DNA of 64,000 bases from Deinococcus fonticola (GCF_004634215.1 NZ_SMMH01000001.1:1-64000), one strand, 5' to 3'. Positions 1 to 8,711 are shown, counted from the first letter of the stretch. The notes: generated from the sequence alone by a model not told the origin. Numbers and translations: made by a program.

Positions 1-106
1 TCTTGCGCAGCGGGACCGCGCTGAGAACGTACTGTAGGATAGCCATTAGACCCATTGGAAGCGGTGTGTTCACAGCCCCATTTTCGGTGGGTCTTTCTTT
101 GTGACC

Positions 107-796
107 TCAAAACTGCACGAACCATTGACGCAACTGAACACCGTAAATGCACATGGACTTATACCAGTAGCGCATTTCCCCCGGTTCCAGCTTGCACAAC
201 AACGCCCAGACAGGAATCCCGTTCACTCTGGAATTCGCCTTTAAGCGGATGCAAGGCAAAACATGGAGACGTTTCAGGGCTTGGAACCACTTCTTCCCTA
301 TGAATTCCCGGTCAGCCAGCAGATAAACCGTTTTCCCCGCCAGGAGCGGCATCACCGCTTCCAGAAGTTCGATCCGCTGCTCAGAGGTGCTGTTGGCACG
401 GTGTGGAATGAGTGTCCAAGCGAGGGGGAAGGAGAACGTGCGCCAGGAGACGCTCAAAATCAAGAAGTTGATGTCCTGCTGACCCCACTTCCAGTTTGTA
501 CGATCCAGCAGGAGCAGCACTTGCTGCTCCTGACGCAAGAATGAAAGGACAAATCTGGCAATCATGGTCTGGGACAGCGGATACTGCATGAAACGCTTGA
601 GTCTCTTGTAGACGCTGTTCTCGTTTTCACCAAGTTGGACGACGGGGACAAGACGCCACAGCACGATACTGCGGGTTTGAATCATGCCCAGAATCAGGGC
701 GCATAGAACGACCAGTCTGCGGGGGTCAATCTCGAAGTGAGCTTGGAGCGTGGCAAACAGGTCATACTGAGGATGTCGGCTTCGTCGGTCTTTCAT
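107..796 (-). pseudogene. Truncated IS4-type transposase
   Basis: Encodes 229 residues resembling the N-terminal and central part of an IS4-family DDE transposase. Two catalytic-type aspartates are visible, in LLLLDRTNW (about residue 97) and [10 protein letters not shown] (about residue 160). The family is usually well over 300 residues and needs a downstream glutamate, which is absent: the frame stops shortly after a VQLRQW segment. None of the three frames read beyond the stop (toward base 1) gives a convincing IS4 C-terminus, so this looks like a broken copy, not a simple frameshift. The left end of the element is outside the window or deleted. It is probably inactive. Confidence 0.7.
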
Positions 797-836
797 CGCA
801 GAAAAAACCGTACAGGAGCCGACTTTCTTCGTCTAC

Positions 837-875
837 CCCAAACTTTTGTACCCTAGAGAGAAAAGTTTTAGGGGG
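837..875. repeat. Imperfect inverted repeat next to transposase
   Basis: CCCCAAACTTTT (837-848) faces AAAAGTTTTAGGGG (861-874) across a 12-base gap. It lies just outside the transposase start and could be an IS terminal repeat or a hairpin insulating the neighbouring genes. No target-site duplication could be checked because the other end is missing. Confidence 0.4.
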
Positions 876-935
876 CAGACATGGAAGCATCCTTGGCGCC
901 CGAGCGCCGGGCAGACCGCATGCCAGACTGAGGGT

Positions 936-1730
936 ATGCCGCCCCTGCGTCTCGCTTCCCTGGTGTCCAGCAACAGTGACATTCTCGCCGCGTTGGGGGT
1001 GACTTCGTGGGTGGTGGCCGCCGACCACCACAGTGACGCGCCCGGTCTGGAGCAGGCCCGCCGGGTCGGCCCGGACTTGAACATCGACATCCCGGCGCTG
1101 GTGGCAACGAAGCCGGATCTGGTGCTGGCCAGCCTCAGCGTGCCGGGTCTGGAGCAGGTCGTGGACGGCGTGCAAAAGGCCGGCTTGCCGCTGCTGGTGC
1201 TTGACCCGATCAGTGTCGCGGACGCGCAGGAGGACGTGCGCCGCATCGGGCGGGCACTGGGCCTGGACGCCAGGGCCGAGCAGGTGGTGCAGGGCTGGCA
1301 GGCCGAGATGCAGCGCCTGCGCCGCGCTTACCCGCGCCCGCCGCGCGTGGTGGTCGAGTGGTGGCCGCGCCCCGTGATCAACGCCACGCAGGACTCCTGG
1401 GTCACGGACCTGCTGGCCGACCTGGGGGCCGAGAACGCCTTCGCGGACAGACCGGGCCGCAGCGCCCCCATGCACTGGCCCGAGGTGGTGGACGCCCGGC
1501 CCGACCTGATCGTGTGCTCGTGGTGCGGCGCGAAGAAACTGCGCCCCGAGGTAATTGCGGCGCGGGGCCTGCCGGTGCCGGTCATCCCGGTGCTGGAAAG
1601 TGGTCTAGGCCGCCCCGGCCCGCGCCTGGTCGAGGGCGCCCGGCAGATCGCGGCGGCCCTGGAACATCTGGTTCTGACAGAAGAGGCTTTGACGGAAGGG
1701 GTAAGCAGGGTGCAGGAGCCGACGCTATAG
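936..1730 (+). CDS. BtuF/TroA-fold substrate-binding protein
   Basis: A 264-residue protein beginning [20 protein letters not shown]. It has the layout of a TroA/BtuF-type binding protein: an N-terminal lobe with a conserved-looking ...DLVLASLS segment, a long linking helix (about residues 100-145) and a C-terminal lobe with [24 protein letters not shown] chose ATG 936 because homology-like sequence starts there, although the frame is open upstream to 846. No signal peptide is visible, so a cytoplasmic or non-transport role is possible. The gene meets the pseudouridine synthase tail to tail with a 6-base overlap. A cobalamin or metal-chelate ligand is only a family-level guess. Confidence 0.7.
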   Translation: MPPLRLASLVSSNSDILAALGVTSWVVAADHHSDAPGLEQARRVGPDLNIDIPALVATKPDLVLASLSVPGLEQVVDGVQKAGLPLLVLDPISVADAQEDVRRIGRALGLDARAEQVVQGWQAEMQRLRRAYPRPPRVVVEWWPRPVINATQDSWVTDLLADLGAENAFADRPGRSAPMHWPEVVDARPDLIVCSWCGAKKLRPEVIAARGLPVPVIPVLESGLGRPGPRLVEGARQIAAALEHLVLTEEALTEGVSRVQEPTL

Positions 1731-2588
1731 GCCTTCCTGGCGGGCTTCTCCACTGACCCCTTCCTCATCCCCGATCCCCTCCCAGTACGCCTGCAAATCC
1801 GGAGCCAGCGGCACTTCGGCCACGAACTGAGCGCCCTCCCACGGAAAAGCCAGGCGGGCGGCGTGCAGCGCCTGGCGCGCCAGCCCCAGCCGCGCGGTCA
1901 GCTGCGGCGTCTGCCCGGTTTCCATGAATTCCAGAAACACATTGGGGTCAAGGCCATAAATCTTGTCGCCGACCATCGGCAGGCCCAGGTGCGACAGGTG
2001 CGCCCGGATCTGGTGCAGCCGGCCACTGCGCGGATAAGCCTCGATCAGCGTGTGCTGCCCGCGCCGCCCGGCCACCCGGAAGTCGGTCACGGCGGGCCGC
2101 CCATCCGGCACCACCGCCTGCCGGATGACCACCCTGTTCGCGCCGCCCAGGCCCAGTTCCCCCAGTGGAGCGTCCAGCGTGCGGCGTTCCCACTCGGGCG
2201 AGCCGTGAACGATGGCCAGGTACGTTTTCCCGACCAGGTGCGTTTTGAACAGCGTGTAGAACCGGCGGGCGGCGTCGCTGTCACGCGTCAGCAGCTGCGC
2301 TCCGCTGGTTTCCCTATCCAGGCGGTGCGGCGGGGCCAGGTCGGCCTCGCCCGTTTCGGCCCGCATAAACGTCAGCAAGTCCGGCACGTCCACCCGCCCC
2401 TTCACCGGGTGCGTCAGCCACAGCGCCGGTTTGTGAACCACGTAGAAATCCGGGTGTTCCACGATGACGCGCGGTTTCTCTGCCGGCGGCAGAAGAGCAT
2501 CACGGCTCACCGGGGATTCCCGGGCATCAGCGACATCAGGGCAGCGTCGGGCCGTCGGTGCGTCACGAGAAATTCCTTTCTCCTGCAC
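1725..2588 (-). CDS. RluA-family RNA pseudouridine synthase
   Basis: A 287-residue enzyme isomerising uridine to pseudouridine in rRNA or tRNA. The RluA catalytic motif HRLDRETSG, carrying the active-site aspartate, lies at about residue 88, and the second family block [20 protein letters not shown] at about residues 187-206. The start is uncertain: the longest frame begins at GTG 2588, but the first ~30 residues are poorly ordered and an in-frame GTG at 2510 would give a shorter protein starting just before the S4-less catalytic domain. The substrate position cannot be told from sequence alone. It overlaps the end of the binding-protein gene by 6 bases. Confidence 0.85.
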   Translation of the reverse strand: MQEKGISRDAPTARRCPDVADARESPVSRDALLPPAEKPRVIVEHPDFYVVHKPALWLTHPVKGRVDVPDLLTFMRAETGEADLAPPHRLDRETSGAQLLTRDSDAARRFYTLFKTHLVGKTYLAIVHGSPEWERRTLDAPLGELGLGGANRVVIRQAVVPDGRPAVTDFRVAGRRGQHTLIEAYPRSGRLHQIRAHLSHLGLPMVGDKIYGLDPNVFLEFMETGQTPQLTARLGLARQALHAARLAFPWEGAQFVAEVPLAPDLQAYWEGIGDEEGVSGEARQEGL

Positions 2589-2616
2589 TTTTCGGATAGG
2601 GGAAGGCCTGACTTCA

Positions 2617-3243
2617 CTAGATTTCCCAGACGCTCTGATACGGGCGGTCTTTCAGGCGGGCGGCCAGGTCGACGCCGCGTTCCACGGTGCGGTGCAGGCG
2701 CCCGGCCAGCCACTCGCCCGGTACCTCGGGGGCGTCCCAGTGGGCCGAGGTGGCGTACACGAAGTGCGGGTTGACGACGCACTTGAAGTCGAACATCAGG
2801 CCCAGCGCGAAGGCCCCGTGACTCAGATAGCCGTGATCCAGGCCGCCCGACACCAGGAACGTCACGGGCCGGTCGAACCACGCGCCGTGCAGGCCGCGCC
2901 CGTCGTCGCTGCTGCCGGTGAGTTCCACCAGGGCCTTGGCGCCGCTGCCCACCCCCCAGTTGTACACCGGCACGCCCATGAACACCCCGTCCGCTTCCTG
3001 AATGGCCCGGTGATAAGCCGCGAACGCCGGGTGTTCGTAGCAGCCGTCGCCGCCCTGCACGGTCTGCCCCTGAACATTATCGAACGGCGGCAGGGGGGTG
3101 ATTCGCAGGTCGAGCAGCGTCACCGCGTGACCGGCGGCGGCCAGTTGACGGGCGGCCAGGGTACACAGCCAGGCGCTGCGGCTTTCCGGGTCGAGGCTGG
3201 TCGAGAGAACGGTGAATTTCAGGCGTGGGGGAGGGAAGCTCAT
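2617..3243 (-). CDS. NAD(P)H-dependent FMN reductase family protein
   Basis: A 208-residue flavodoxin-fold oxidoreductase. The N-terminal [12 protein letters not shown] segment is the FMN phosphate-binding loop type seen in NAD(P)H:FMN reductases, [12 protein letters not shown] (about residues 88-99) is the second flavin-binding stretch, and SGGLDHGY lies near residue 131. The likely role is two-electron reduction of flavin or quinone in the cytoplasm. It is divergent from the lipoprotein gene at 3267, with only 23 bases between the start codons, so the two genes share a compact promoter region. Confidence 0.75.
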   Translation of the reverse strand: MSFPPPRLKFTVLSTSLDPESRSAWLCTLAARQLAAAGHAVTLLDLRITPLPPFDNVQGQTVQGGDGCYEHPAFAAYHRAIQEADGVFMGVPVYNWGVGSGAKALVELTGSSDDGRGLHGAWFDRPVTFLVSGGLDHGYLSHGAFALGLMFDFKCVVNPHFVYATSAHWDAPEVPGEWLAGRLHRTVERGVDLAARLKDRPYQSVWEI

Positions 3244-3252
3244 ACAGTGCGC

Positions 3253-3263
3253 CTACACTGTAG
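3253..3263. promoter_or_regulatory. Shared -10 palindrome between divergent genes
   Basis: CTACACTGTAG is an 11-base palindrome holding TACACT on the + strand (3254-3259, 7 bases before ATG 3267) and TACAGT on the - strand. The rightward gene therefore looks leaderless. The -35 elements are weak. Inferred from sequence only. Confidence 0.5.
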
Positions 3264-3266
3264 CGG

Positions 3267-3644
3267 ATGAACTCCCGCGCTCTCCTGGCCCTGCTGTGCT
3301 GCGCCGCGCCGCTGCTTGGCGGGTGCCGTTACAACTTCGTGCCCCTGATTCCCCGTCCGGTGGACTTCAAGCTGCCCGTGCGCATCGTGGAGGCCAGCCT
3401 GACCCGTGAGAAGACCGAACTGGTGCTGAAGGCCAGAATCGACGGCAAGTTCGACCCCGGTTACCTGACCGTCAACTGGTTCGACAACTCCAGACCCATC
3501 GGGCAGGACAGCGTTTACCTCGATACCGCCCAGCGCGACGTGACCTTCCGGCTGACCGCGCCGCAGCAGGCCGCCTACCGCGCCACCCTCACCTTCGGCG
3601 GGGCGCTGCTGCGGCAGGTCGAACTGTACGAGGTCGAGCCTTGA
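3267..3644 (+). CDS. Small lipoprotein, unknown function
   Basis: A 125-residue protein with a short charged N-terminus, a hydrophobic core and a lipobox LLGGC (cysteine at residue 20), so probably lipid-anchored. The mature part is rich in beta-type alternation ([20 protein letters not shown]) and suggests a small beta-sandwich. I do not recognise a family. The start fits a leaderless transcript with TACACT 7 bases upstream. Its stop overlaps the TTG start of the next gene (TTGA), implying translational coupling. Confidence 0.75.
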   Translation: MNSRALLALLCCAAPLLGGCRYNFVPLIPRPVDFKLPVRIVEASLTREKTELVLKARIDGKFDPGYLTVNWFDNSRPIGQDSVYLDTAQRDVTFRLTAPQQAAYRATLTFGGALLRQVELYEVEP

Positions 3645-4051
3645 GCACCTCCCCCACCTCCACCTGCCCCACCTATCAGGGCGTCGTCGAGTGGACGGCC
3701 GGCACGGCGCAGCGCTTCATCTGGCGCGGCGGACGCACCGAACCTTACCGCACCGAAGCGCGGCCCGCCCCCGTGAATTACGGCTGCCTGCCGGCCCTCT
3801 GGAACCCCGCCGACCACGCCGAGGTGGACGCCGTGTGGCTGGGCGAACCGCGCCCCGTGGGCACGCTGGTGCAGGCCACGCCCTCGGGGCTGCTGCACTT
3901 GCAGGACGGCGACCATAAAGTCGTCTTTGGCCCTCTGGAGGATGCCCAGGCCCTGCTGGACTGGTTTCCCGCGGAACGTGGGGCGCGGCTGCTGGCGCCA
4001 GCGGACGCGTTGGCCTGGCTGGAGAGCCTGCCCCTCCCCCCCCACCCCTGA
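3641..4051 (+). CDS. Inorganic-pyrophosphatase-like protein
   Basis: A 136-residue protein starting at TTG in a TTGA overlap with the lipoprotein stop. It follows the linear pattern of soluble family I pyrophosphatases: a first strand with basic residues ([14 protein letters not shown]), [10 protein letters not shown] in the position of the usual NYGFIP block (about residue 46), a [15 protein letters not shown] segment like the DVLVL...RPIGVL strand, and a final DHKVVFG. Several acidic metal ligands expected of an active enzyme (the DGDPLD-type cluster) are not evident, so it may be a degenerate or repurposed homologue. This reading is by eye; a profile search would decide it. Confidence 0.5.
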   Translation: MSTSPTSTCPTYQGVVEWTAGTAQRFIWRGGRTEPYRTEARPAPVNYGCLPALWNPADHAEVDAVWLGEPRPVGTLVQATPSGLLHLQDGDHKVVFGPLEDAQALLDWFPAERGARLLAPADALAWLESLPLPPHP

Positions 4052-4095
4052 CGGCCTGTCCGGCGCGGCGCCTGCCCAGAGCACGGGCCAGACGC

Positions 4096-4107
4096 TATGC
4101 TGCCGGC
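4096..4107 (+). promoter_or_regulatory. Leaderless-type -10 box
   Basis: TATGCT at 4096-4101 is followed by six bases and then ATG 4108, the spacing expected when the transcript starts at the start codon. No Shine-Dalgarno sequence precedes this ATG. The -35 is weak. Confidence 0.45.
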
Positions 4108-4278
4108 ATGGTATGGCTGTTTGCCTTTTTCGTGTTCCTGAGTGCTTCCATGATCCTGTGGGCGACGCTGGGGCCACTGAAAACGACGTCGAATGTGCGG
4201 GTGTTGCAGGGGCTGGCCGCCCTGCAGTACGCCGCCGTGGTGGTGCTGCTGGGAGCCAAATGGCTGGGGAAGGTCTGA
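4108..4278 (+). CDS. Small two-helix membrane protein
   Basis: A 56-residue frame beginning MVWLFAFFVFLSASMILWAT and ending GAKWLGKV. Two hydrophobic helices are visible (about residues 2-20 and 38-53) joined by a short polar linker with a lysine-rich turn. The promoter-to-ATG spacing and the tight placement between flanking genes support it being real. No function is recognisable. It ends 14 bases before the MBL-fold gene, whose ribosome-binding site GGAGG follows immediately, so the two may be cotranscribed. Confidence 0.65.
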   Translation: MVWLFAFFVFLSASMILWATLGPLKTTSNVRVLQGLAALQYAAVVVLLGAKWLGKV

Positions 4279-4292
4279 CGGGAGGCGTATGA

Positions 4293-5213
4293 ATGAGTGA
4301 AGTGCACACGATTGATCTGATGTTTCAGGAGACGCCGGGCGTCATCGCCGCGTTCGTCTTCGATACCGGGGACGGGCTGGCGGTGGTGGACACCGGGCCG
4401 ACCTCTACCCTGGGCGTGCTGGAAGAGGGACTCGGCAAGTTGGGCGCGGGCCTGGGGGACGTGCGGCACCTGCTGCTGACCCACATTCACTTCGATCACG
4501 CTGGGGCGGCCGGCAGCATTCTGGAAAAATCCCGCAAGGCGCGGGTGTACGTTCACGAGAAGGGCGCGCCGCACCTGGTCAACCCGGAAAAGCTGCTGGC
4601 CAGCGCCACGCAGATTTACGGCGACCAGATGGACACGCTGTGGGGCGAGATGAAACCCATGGACGCCGATCGCGTGACCGCACTGACGGGCGGCGAGGGC
4701 CTCAAGCTCGGCCACGCCGACATTCACGCGCTGTACACGCCCGGTCACGCGGTGCACCACCTGGCCTACCACAGCGGGGACGACCTGTTCACCGGAGACG
4801 TGGGCGGTATTCGCCTGCTGGAGCGGCAGACGCCCCGCGCCCCCACGCCGCCGCCCGACATCAACCTGGCATTGTGGCGGGAAAGCATCGAGCGGCTGCG
4901 GCAGCTGGACGCCCGCACCCTGCACCTGGCGCACTTCGGCCGTTACCCGCAAAGTCAGGCGCACTGGGACGGCCTGCTTCAGACCATGCAACTGGATGCC
5001 GAGCGCGTGCGCGAACCCATGCAGCAGGGCCGGGACTTTGCCTACATCAAGGAGCAGTTCACGGAAACGCTGCTGGCTGAGCTGGCCGACGAGGACGCTG
5101 CGCTGCCGGAGCTGTACGAATTTGCCTGCCCCCCGTGGATGAGCGTGCAGGGGCTGATGCGCTACTGGACGCGCCAGGCCGCCCGCAGCGCCATCCAGGG
5201 AGGACAGGCATGA
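4293..5213 (+). CDS. MBL-fold metallo-hydrolase
   Basis: A 306-residue metallo-beta-lactamase-fold enzyme. The metal-binding motif THIHFDHAG (HxHxDH) lies at about residues 63-71, a downstream histidine in YTPGHAVHHLAYH at about residues 148-160, the bridging aspartate in LFTGDVGG, and a final LAHFG histidine near residue 210. GGAGG precedes the ATG by 8 bases. The C-terminal ~90 residues form a helical extension. The substrate is unknown; this class includes glyoxalase II-like thioesterases. Its stop overlaps the purD start (ATGA). Confidence 0.85.
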   Translation: MSEVHTIDLMFQETPGVIAAFVFDTGDGLAVVDTGPTSTLGVLEEGLGKLGAGLGDVRHLLLTHIHFDHAGAAGSILEKSRKARVYVHEKGAPHLVNPEKLLASATQIYGDQMDTLWGEMKPMDADRVTALTGGEGLKLGHADIHALYTPGHAVHHLAYHSGDDLFTGDVGGIRLLERQTPRAPTPPPDINLALWRESIERLRQLDARTLHLAHFGRYPQSQAHWDGLLQTMQLDAERVREPMQQGRDFAYIKEQFTETLLAELADEDAALPELYEFACPPWMSVQGLMRYWTRQAARSAIQGGQA

Positions 5214-6448
5214 AGGTGCTGGTCATCGGCAGCGGCGGGCGCGAGCACGCCATCGTGGACGCCTGCCAGCGCTGCGGCCACGAGGTCATCTGCACCCCCG
5301 GCAACCCCGGCATCGCCGAACTGGCCCGCGTGGTCACCTGCGCCCAGGACGCCGAGAGCCTGGCCAGCCTGGCGCAGGCCGAGGGGGTGGACATCGTGAT
5401 TGTCGGCCCGGAAGCCTACCTGGCCGCCGGGGTGGTGGACGCCTGCGCCGCCCGTGGCATTCCCGCCTTCGGCCCCACGCAGGCCGCGAGCCGCCTGGAA
5501 GGCGACAAGGCCTGGAGCAAGGCCTTCATGGTGCGCCACGGCGTGCCCACCGCCCAGCACCGCGCCTTCGAGACGCTGGAAGACGCGCAGCGGTACGTGC
5601 AGACCCGCACCCCGCCCATCGTGGTCAAGGACGCGGCGCTGAAAGCCGGCAAGGGCGTCACCATCGCCCAGACGCACAGTTTCGCGCAGGCGGCGCTGGA
5701 GGACATCTTCAGCGACCCCGGCGCGAAAGTCGTGATCGAGGACTTCATGACCGGGCAGGAGGTCAGCATCCTGGCGCTGTGCGACGGCGAACGCTACGCC
5801 CTGACGCCCCCCAGCCAGGATCACAAGACCATCTTTGAAGGCGACACCGGCCCCATGACCGGCGGCATGGGCGTCATCTGCCCCTTTCCGCTGTCGGACG
5901 CGCAACTGGGGGTGATTCGCCGTGAGATCATCGAGCGCACCCTGGCCGGCATGCGTGAGGAAGGCCTGCCTTTCAGGGGCGTGCTGTACGCCGGCCTGAT
6001 GCTTACGCCCGCCGGGCCGCAGGTCGTGGAATTCAACGCCCGCTTTGGCGACCCGGAAGCCGAGGCCATCCTGCCACTGCTGCAAAGCGACCTGGCCCAG
6101 CACGCCCTGGACGCCGCTCAGGGTAATCTCGACCCTGCGGCCGTGCACTTCCGCGAGGGGGCCAGCGCCGTGGTCATCATGGCCGCCCCCAACTACCCGG
6201 CCGACCCGCAAAAAGGCATTCCCCTGCAGCTGCCCGCTACGGGCGACCAGGAACGCATCTACCACGCCGGCACCACCATCCAGGAAGGCCGCCTGGTCAG
6301 CAGTGGCGGACGCGTCCTGGCCGTCACCGCTCTGGCCGACACCCTCCCGGCCGCCCGCGCGAAGGCCTATCACCTCGCCAGCCAGGTGGGGTTCCCCGGA
6401 GCGCAACTGCGCCGGGACATCGGCTTTCGCCTCGGCCTGCACGATTGA
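5210..6448 (+). CDS. purD: Phosphoribosylamine-glycine ligase
   Basis: A 412-residue ATP-grasp enzyme joining phosphoribosylamine and glycine to give GAR in purine biosynthesis. Diagnostic stretches: KVLVIGSGGREHA at the N-terminus, the GNPGIAE loop, GPEAYLAAGVVDAC, ATP-grasp segments VVKDAALKAGKGV and VVIEDFMTGQEVSI, the GGMGVICPFP block and FNARFGDPEAE with metal-binding residues. The length is normal. The start is fixed by the ATGA overlap with the MBL-fold gene. It is the last host gene before the prophage and ends 47 bases before tRNA-Leu. Confidence 0.97.
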   Translation: MKVLVIGSGGREHAIVDACQRCGHEVICTPGNPGIAELARVVTCAQDAESLASLAQAEGVDIVIVGPEAYLAAGVVDACAARGIPAFGPTQAASRLEGDKAWSKAFMVRHGVPTAQHRAFETLEDAQRYVQTRTPPIVVKDAALKAGKGVTIAQTHSFAQAALEDIFSDPGAKVVIEDFMTGQEVSILALCDGERYALTPPSQDHKTIFEGDTGPMTGGMGVICPFPLSDAQLGVIRREIIERTLAGMREEGLPFRGVLYAGLMLTPAGPQVVEFNARFGDPEAEAILPLLQSDLAQHALDAAQGNLDPAAVHFREGASAVVIMAAPNYPADPQKGIPLQLPATGDQERIYHAGTTIQEGRLVSSGGRVLAVTALADTLPAARAKAYHLASQVGFPGAQLRRDIGFRLGLHD

Positions 6449-6495
6449 CCGCAGCCGACGCAGGCGCTACCATTCCTTTCGCCCTTCACCCGTGG

Positions 6496-6580
6496 GCCGG
6501 TGTGGCGGAATTGGTAGACGCACCCGACTCAAAATCGGACATCGCAAGATGTGCCAGTTCGACTCTGGTCACCGGCACCA
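6496..6580 (+). tRNA. tRNA-Leu (CAA), chimeric host/phage gene
   Basis: A complete 85-base leucine tRNA. The acceptor stem is GCCGGTG/CACCGGC, the anticodon loop CTCAAAA gives anticodon CAA (6530-6532), there is a long variable arm ACATC-GCAA-GATGT typical of class II tRNA, a T-arm with TTCGACT, and encoded CCA. The 5' half up to 6540 is host sequence. The 3' half differs from the displaced host half at 61300-61358 (other variable-arm stem, other T-stem), so it was supplied by the phage at integration. All stems still pair, so the gene should work. Confidence 0.95.
6520..6540 (+). repeat. attL core
   Basis: 21 bases identical to 61300-61320, spanning the anticodon stem-loop of tRNA-Leu. Bases to the left and right of the pair differ, which sets the limits. 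Confidence 0.9.
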
Positions 6581-6596
6581 ACGGATGTAGCTAAGA

Positions 6597-6617
6597 CCCT
6601 GCGCAAGCGGGGTTTTT
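6597..6617 (+). terminator. Phage-borne tRNA terminator
   Basis: CCCTGC-GCAA-GCGGGG followed by TTTTT, 16 bases after the tRNA CCA end. It came with the phage half of the tRNA and replaces the host terminator now stranded at 61369. Confidence 0.8.
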
Positions 6618-6631
6618 GGCTTTTGCCTCAG

Positions 6632-6645
6632 GCCCGAGCAGGGGC
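6632..6645 (+). repeat. Possible integrase arm-type site, left
   Basis: GCCCGAGCAGGGGC occurs here and, identically and in the same orientation, at 61277-61290, so one copy flanked each side of the core in attP. That is the arrangement of arm-type binding sites of tyrosine integrases. Confidence 0.5.
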
Positions 6646-6704
6646 CGGATCGAGCCACGACCGGCACGAATCGGGTGACGCTCAGGCGTGCAGCAGGAGG
6701 CCAG

Positions 6705-7607
6705 ATGAAGCTTGAAGAGCTGCACCAGATACACCGCCGACACCTGCTGTCCATGCGTCGCAGCCCCAGGACTGTCGAGTTCTACGAGCAGGGCATGCTC
6801 GCCCTGACCCGCTATCTCGACTCGCAGGGAACGCCGCCGGACACGGATCACGTGAGCCGCCTGACGCTCCAGGAGTTGCAGCTGGCCCTACGGGAGCGCG
6901 GCCTGTCGCCGGGTGGCGAGCACGCCATCCTGCGTGCAATCCGTGGGGCATTCCGCTGGGCGATCGAAGAGGAGCTGATCACCGTTGATCCCACCAGGAA
7001 GTTGCGCATGCCAGCGCTGCCGCAGGAGCGTCCGCCGACCGTGCAGCCCGAGGAGATCAGGGCGGCGCTGAAGCTGGTCGCTGCCATGGATCAGCCGCTC
7101 AGGAACCGCGCCCTACTGCTGGTGATGTTGGACTGCGGGCTGCGGATGGGTGAGATCATCCAGCTGCGGGTTGAGGATGTCGATCTGGCCGCGGGGATGG
7201 TCACGGTGCGGGCAGAGACGGCGAAGCGTGAAAAGGAGCGGCGCGTTCCGATCGGGATCAAAGCGTCGCGCGCAGTGGCGGCCTACGAGCGGCGGGAGCG
7301 TGATCCGGTGTTCCCGCACGTTGGCGAGCTCTTCCTGAATCGCAGCGGAGAGCCCATGACCGCTGGCGGGATACATCACCTGATGGTCAAGGTGGCGAAA
7401 GGCATCGGCGTCCCGCGCTCGCATGTGGCCCCACACGCCTGGAGGCGCGCGTTCGCGGTGGGGATGCTGCGCGGTGGGGCGAACTTGTTTGAGCTTCAGC
7501 AGATGATGGGCCACACCACGCTTGAGATGACAAGGAAGTACGTCAAGCTACTTCCGGACGACCTCCAGCGGGTGCACCTGCGCGCTAGTCCGGCTGATCG
7601 GCTGTAG
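6705..7607 (+). CDS. int: Prophage tyrosine integrase
   Basis: A 300-residue site-specific recombinase acting on the tRNA-Leu attachment site. An N-terminal SAM-like core-binding domain (about residues 1-90, HRRHLLSMRRSPRTVEFYEQ) precedes the catalytic domain. Catalytic residues are visible: arginine in DCGLRMGEII (about 146), HAWRR (HxxR, about 246), histidine in MMGHTTLEM (about 271) and the tyrosine nucleophile in TRKYVKL (about 280). AGGAGG five bases upstream fixes ATG 6705. It lies 125 bases after the tRNA, the usual place for an integrase beside its own att site. Confidence 0.95.
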   Translation: MKLEELHQIHRRHLLSMRRSPRTVEFYEQGMLALTRYLDSQGTPPDTDHVSRLTLQELQLALRERGLSPGGEHAILRAIRGAFRWAIEEELITVDPTRKLRMPALPQERPPTVQPEEIRAALKLVAAMDQPLRNRALLLVMLDCGLRMGEIIQLRVEDVDLAAGMVTVRAETAKREKERRVPIGIKASRAVAAYERRERDPVFPHVGELFLNRSGEPMTAGGIHHLMVKVAKGIGVPRSHVAPHAWRRAFAVGMLRGGANLFELQQMMGHTTLEMTRKYVKLLPDDLQRVHLRASPADRL

Positions 7608-7625
7608 GAATGCGCCCGAGCACAG

Positions 7626-8012
7626 ATGTGGGGCATGAATGAAGTCAAGGACGATACAAGAGAGAGCTTCGTCGAGTTGGCCCGCGAGCTGGAGAGCATC
7701 GGCGTGCACGTCACTGCCCGACTCAAGGGCATGATCAAGCTGCGGCATGACGGCAGGGACGCAGGCGAGCTCACGGCATGGTGCTGGGTGCAGCCCGCTG
7801 GCGCTGATCCTGAGGTGCAGCGGGTCGTCGAAGGAATCACGGGAGCCCTTCGTGCCGACCCTTCCCTTGCCGCCGAGCTCGACCTCGCCGCGGTGCTGAA
7901 TCACCCGTCGCCGGCAATCCTGCTCTGTGAACTGCGGGACAACCCCGGCGTGCCGGATCATCCGCTCATGGCCCTCCTGGTGCAGCACGCCCGGAAGGGG
8001 GCAACGGCATGA
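7626..8012 (+). CDS. Hypothetical phage protein, copy 1 of a pair
   Basis: A 128-residue acidic, helical protein of unknown function; ATG 7635 is an alternative start. It begins 19 bases after the integrase and overlaps the next gene by 4 bases. It shares an ordering of features with the next protein: a GVxV element near residue 30, a W-x-W-V element, then a DPxL....LLxxPxPxxLLC tail, so the two look like diverged paralogues. The position beside the integrase is one where lysogeny-control or excision proteins are often found, but no HTH is obvious. Confidence 0.6.
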   Translation: MWGMNEVKDDTRESFVELARELESIGVHVTARLKGMIKLRHDGRDAGELTAWCWVQPAGADPEVQRVVEGITGALRADPSLAAELDLAAVLNHPSPAILLCELRDNPGVPDHPLMALLVQHARKGATA

Positions 8013-8377
8013 CCGACGAGGAGAGAAGGCTCCGTAGGCTGCTTGAGATGATCTCCTCGGTCGGGGTGCGCGTTCACAGCGTCGGCGCAGAGCAGATCGT
8101 CCCGGACCTCGCCCAGGTGCCGCCCGGCTGGAGCTGGGTGCACATGCTCGGCGCTGACGGGCAGGTGGTGCCATGGTTGCATGACGCGCTGGGCGAGGTG
8201 ACGAGCATCTGCAAGTGTGATCCCCAGCTCATCCGCAGCGTCCCAGTCAGGCATCTGCTGACCCGTCCCGAGCCGCTGCTGCTGCTCTGCGCGTCGGGGG
8301 GTTGGAGTGCGCCGCCTCAGGAGCCGTTCGCACGGGCGGTGTGGCGGGAGGTGCAGTCTGTCGGGCTGCGGGCGTGA
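8009..8377 (+). CDS. Hypothetical phage protein, copy 2 of a pair
   Basis: A 122-residue protein whose start overlaps the previous stop (ATGA). Shared with the upstream gene: SVGVRV (GVxV), WSWVHML (WxWV), CDPQL (DPxL) and HLLTRPEPLLLLC (LLxxPxPxxLLC). The N-terminal half is basic and helical. Function unknown. Its stop overlaps the GTG start of the next frame, so all three genes form one translationally coupled unit with the integrase. Confidence 0.6.
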   Translation: MTDEERRLRRLLEMISSVGVRVHSVGAEQIVPDLAQVPPGWSWVHMLGADGQVVPWLHDALGEVTSICKCDPQLIRSVPVRHLLTRPEPLLLLCASGGWSAPPQEPFARAVWREVQSVGLRA

Positions 8378-8652
8378 CGGATCTGGAGGTCGTCGACGGT
8401 CTTTTTGAAGCGCGGTGTGGCCACCTGGGGCTATTGCGCGCGATTCGGCGGTTCGGGTTGCCTCTTGAGCTGTCGCCGATTGATGCGGTGTCGATGATGA
8501 TTGGCGTGATGTACGAGCAGATTGAGGTAGGCGTTGACGATGAGCAGTTCTTCGCTACTTTTGCGGGTGAGTCTTTGACGCTGGCCGCCGTCCTGGAGGA
8601 TGATCCGCACTGGCTTGAGAAGCGCCTCCTGCTGCTGGCGTCTGAAGCCTGA
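8374..8652 (+). CDS. Hypothetical phage protein
   Basis: A 92-residue protein starting at GTG in a GTGA overlap. It contains ARCGHLGLLRAIRRFGLPLELSP in the first half and ends LLLLASEA. The hydrophobic tail ending in Leu-rich residues echoes the two preceding proteins, but the rest does not align. No family recognised. It is the last gene of the rightward integrase unit and faces two hairpins and the convergent gene at 8778. Confidence 0.55.
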   Translation: MTDLEVVDGLFEARCGHLGLLRAIRRFGLPLELSPIDAVSMMIGVMYEQIEVGVDDEQFFATFAGESLTLAAVLEDDPHWLEKRLLLLASEA

Positions 8653-8685
8653 TCAGAATTCAGTCAGATTCAGCACAAAAAGAAA

Positions 8686-8711
8686 GGCCCCCGGACGCGA
8701 TGCCGGGGGTC
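8686..8711 (-). terminator. Leftward terminator hairpin
   Basis: CCCCCGG/CCGGGGG stem, followed on the - strand by CCTTTCTTTTT. It is a backup to the hairpin at 8729-8766 and may also stop the rightward integrase unit. Confidence 0.65.

Noticed and set aside
107..796. Intact transposase
   Set aside because: The C-terminal third with the expected catalytic glutamate is absent in every frame.
5162..6442. A 426-codon open frame antisense to purD
   Set aside because: purD is unmistakable on the other strand; long antisense frames are expected in GC-rich DNA, and the translation is low-complexity His/Gly/Val-rich.
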